From Pontibacter ruber (lineage in GTDB: Bacteria > Bacteroidota > Bacteroidia > Cytophagales > Hymenobacteraceae): a stretch of DNA of 64,000 nucleotides. Where the stretch lies: assembly GCF_023630205.1 (NCBI RefSeq), contig NZ_JALPRR010000001.1, positions 1,116,001 through 1,180,000 on the forward strand, written 5' to 3'. Shown one piece after another: positions 62,212 through 64,000 of this stretch (positions are counted from its first letter, which is position 1; each line of letters opens with the position of its first letter). The position numbers were made by a program, and so were the translations under genes. The notes beneath the pieces were generated by a model, which saw nothing but the letters and a program-made list of their open reading frames with translations, made no database searches and had not been told where the DNA came from.

Positions 62212-62565
62212 ATGGCTAAAAATAAAAAAGAGAGCAAGGGCAAAAAGAAAAGCCGCGTGCACAAAGACCTGGAAGGTTTTGAGATCAAAGTAAACCCGCA
62301 GGGCGAAATTACCTCCAATTACAACATCGACCAGATCAACGAGTTCCTGAACCGCAACGTGGAAGACAAGAAACTGCTGAAGCGCGATGCTGCAGAGCGT
62401 GCCAAACGGGAGGAAGAGGAAGAGTACCATATAGAGGAAAGCCAGGAGGTAGAAGAAACAGAAGAAGACTTTGTGCGCAACACCAGTTCTGTGTCGGATG
62501 AAGAGAATGAGGAGGATTTGCCAAAGGCGCGCAAAAAGCGAAGCAAGGATGAGGAAGAGGAGTAG
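62212..62565 (+). CDS. Acidic/basic low-complexity hypothetical protein
   Basis: 117 aa. A Lys-rich start (MAKNKKESKGKKKSRVHKDL) leads to a conserved-looking middle GFEIKVNPQGEITSNYNIDQINEFLNRNVEDKKL, then an acidic tail of Glu/Asp runs and a final KKRSKDEEEE. The middle is a plausible small domain; the ends are disordered. Present in relatives near gltX in my impression, not verified. Function unknown. Confidence 0.65.
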   Translation: MAKNKKESKGKKKSRVHKDLEGFEIKVNPQGEITSNYNIDQINEFLNRNVEDKKLLKRDAAERAKREEEEEYHIEESQEVEETEEDFVRNTSSVSDEENEEDLPKARKKRSKDEEEE

Positions 62566-62613
62566 CAAACTTTATATATTGCTACTATAAACAATCTTTT
62601 ACATCGCACAACT

Positions 62614-63381
62614 ATGAGAAACTCCCACGAGATCGACTACAGAATTGTTGGCAACGACATCCAGATGCTAGAAATAGAGCTTGACCCCAACGAAACCGTT
62701 ATCGCCGAAGCCGGCGCAATGGTATACATGGAAGAAGGCATCGACTTTCAGACCAAAATGGGTGATGGCTCCAACCCAAACCAGGGCTTTTTAGGAAAGC
62801 TGGCTTCCGTGGGCAGCCGCCTGCTAACGGGCGAGTCGCTGTTTATGACGCACTTTACCCACCACGGGCATGGCAAAAGCCGTGTAGCTTTCTCGGCCCC
62901 TTACCCGGGCACTATTCTGCCGGTTGATCTTCGGGAAGCACGCGGCAACAGCCTGATCGTGCAGAAAGATGCTTTCCTGGCGGCAGCACTGGGCACAAAA
63001 GTAGCACTGCATTTTAACCAGAAACTGGGTGCCGGATTTTTCGGGGGAGAAGGATTTATACTTCAGAAGCTCTCCGGCGACGGGTTGGCCTTTATACATG
63101 CCGGTGGCACCGTAATAGAGAAGCAGCTGAACAACGAAACCCTCCGCGTAGATACCGGCTGTGTGGTTGCCTTCGAGCCTGGTATAGATTTCAGCGTGCA
63201 GCGAGCCGGCGGGTTGAAGTCGATGATCTTCGGCGGGGAAGGCTTGTTCCTGGCTACCCTGCGTGGCACAGGCCGTGTATGGCTGCAGTCGATGCCGGTG
63301 AAGAAGCTTATCGAAGCCCTAATGCCTGCCGGTGCAAACGCCAACAAAGAAGGTGGCTTTATGAGCAGCTTCCTGGAATAG
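62614..63381 (+). CDS. AIM24/TIGR00266 family protein
   Basis: 255-aa beta-rich protein. [72 protein letters not shown] and [30 protein letters not shown] are the signature of TIGR00266 (AIM24-like, tryptophan RNA-binding attenuator-like fold). Widespread, role unclear. Ends in MSSFLE. Followed by a terminator shared with the convergent GH3 gene. Confidence 0.9.
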   Translation: MRNSHEIDYRIVGNDIQMLEIELDPNETVIAEAGAMVYMEEGIDFQTKMGDGSNPNQGFLGKLASVGSRLLTGESLFMTHFTHHGHGKSRVAFSAPYPGTILPVDLREARGNSLIVQKDAFLAAALGTKVALHFNQKLGAGFFGGEGFILQKLSGDGLAFIHAGGTVIEKQLNNETLRVDTGCVVAFEPGIDFSVQRAGGLKSMIFGGEGLFLATLRGTGRVWLQSMPVKKLIEALMPAGANANKEGGFMSSFLE

Positions 63382-63462
63382 AGGTCGCTTTGCTCCAATT
63401 ATGAATTAGAAATTAAAAATTATGAATGGGTTGTACTTCTAAAGTATAACTATAATAAAAAC

Positions 63463-63500
63463 TAAAAGCCCCGGCAATTTATACTTGCCGGGGTTTTTAG
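63463..63500. terminator. Bidirectional terminator between AIM24 and GH3 genes
   Basis: CCCCGGCAA (63,469-63,477) / TTGCCGGGG (63,485-63,493) with A and T runs on the sides; TATACTT sits in the loop. Confidence 0.85.
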
Positions 63501-63532
63501 TTTATGCTCTCTATTATTTCGGAACTCGGGAC

Positions 63533-64000
63533 TCAGATCCCCCGAACTCCATTCACCTCCATGATCTCCTCCAGGTACTCGCGGGAGTTGGAGAGGCGGG
63601 GCACTTTGTTTTGCCCACCCAGCTTGCCTTTGTGGCGCAGCCAGTTCATGAAGCTGTTCGGGGGCATGGCGTGCACAATCGGCTCCTGTAGGGCAATGTC
63701 TTTTTGGCGCTTGGCATCGTAATCAGAGTTGATCTCGCGCAGGGTCGTATCCAACACCTCCGTGAACCGCTGCAGGCTCGATGGCTCTTTCTCAAACTCG
63801 ATCAGCCACTCGTGTCCGCCTCGCTTGCCGCTCTCCATGTACACTGGAGCAGCCGTGAAGTTGGTGATGATGGCGCCCGTCGCATTGCAGGCTTTGGTAA
63901 TAGCTTCCTCTGCATTCTCAACGATCACTTCTTCGCCAAAAGCATTGATGAAGTGTTTTGTGCGGCCGGATATTTTAATGCGGTAGGGGTCAAGGGAAGT
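63533..64000 (-). CDS. GH3 auxin-responsive promoter family protein (N-terminus beyond right edge)
   Basis: 155 C-terminal residues visible. The reading frame is open to base 64,000, and the segment starting YRIKISGRTKHFINAFGEEVIVENAEEAITKAC is the GH3-type acyl-adenylate-forming enzyme C-terminal domain, ending in GQNKVPRLSNSREYLEEIMEV. In plants GH3 proteins conjugate amino acids to hormones; bacterial relatives in Bacteroidota have unknown acyl substrates. The start lies outside. Confidence 0.85.
   Translation of the reverse strand, partial: TSLDPYRIKISGRTKHFINAFGEEVIVENAEEAITKACNATGAIITNFTAAPVYMESGKRGGHEWLIEFEKEPSSLQRFTEVLDTTLREINSDYDAKRQKDIALQEPIVHAMPPNSFMNWLRHKGKLGGQNKVPRLSNSREYLEEIMEVNGVRGI

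Overview
The window looks like the chromosome of a member of the Bacteroidota, most likely Cytophagales/Hymenobacteraceae (Pontibacter-like). The evidence is a set of lineage-typical genes (NusB, DUF4293, DUF4270 and DUF4476 proteins, a bacterial GGGP synthase, a GyrI-like protein beside an ABC half-transporter), promoters of the Bacteroidota type (TTG/TTTG, about 19-21 bp, TAnnTTTG), tRNA-Phe with an encoded CCA, and synteny of a truncated glycogen-synthase-like gene, DUF4270 and glmS. The species call is inference; no search was run.

Layout. 1-24,630 is core chromosome: nusB (cut by the left edge), leucine dehydrogenase, two ABC exporter halves that look like the MdlA- and MdlB-type subunits of one heterodimer, XRE and TetR regulators, truA with a PLP trans-sulfuration enzyme, a thiolase, several secreted or beta-barrel proteins, purM, an OmpA/PD40 lipoprotein and an HdrB/HdrC-like Fe-S pair. 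Its gene-poor gaps carry dispersed palindromic repeats. 24,630-44,408 is a 19.7-kb AT-rich genomic island between two perfect 79-bp direct repeats, each holding a complete tRNA-Phe. 44,409-64,000 is core again: a DnaJ-TPR protein, a small membrane operon ending in GGGP synthase, AraC, acyl-CoA dehydrogenase, a run with a Zn-peptidase, heptose-phosphate adenylyltransferase, a UPF0104 protein and PanD, then panC, glmS, RidA, a YihY protein, gltX, AIM24 and a GH3-family gene cut by the right edge.

The island. A tyrosine recombinase lies against the right tRNA copy. Tandem 10-bp repeats with 12-bp periodicity near both ends are probable recombinase arm sites. Cargo includes two paralogous membrane-anchored proteins of unknown function, a PD-(D/E)XK nuclease divergent from them, a DUF3987-type P-loop replication protein, a PIN-like nuclease, a primase-like zinc-finger protein, an SOS-repair set (SRAP peptidase, UmuD, UmuC), and a three-gene restriction-modification locus. 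That locus has two SPPY-type DNA methyltransferases followed by a PLD-family endonuclease with a probable B3-like DNA-binding half, as in the NgoFVII/BfiI enzymes. I saw no relaxase, conjugation or phage structural genes, so the element is best described as an integrative defence/repair island that moves with help or is degenerate.

A genome-scale signal is also visible. The heptamer TATACTT/AAGTATA occurs about 75 times in the 44 kb of core sequence, in and between genes and often fused to terminator stems. It occurs only once in the island. This marks the island as foreign and is itself unexplained.
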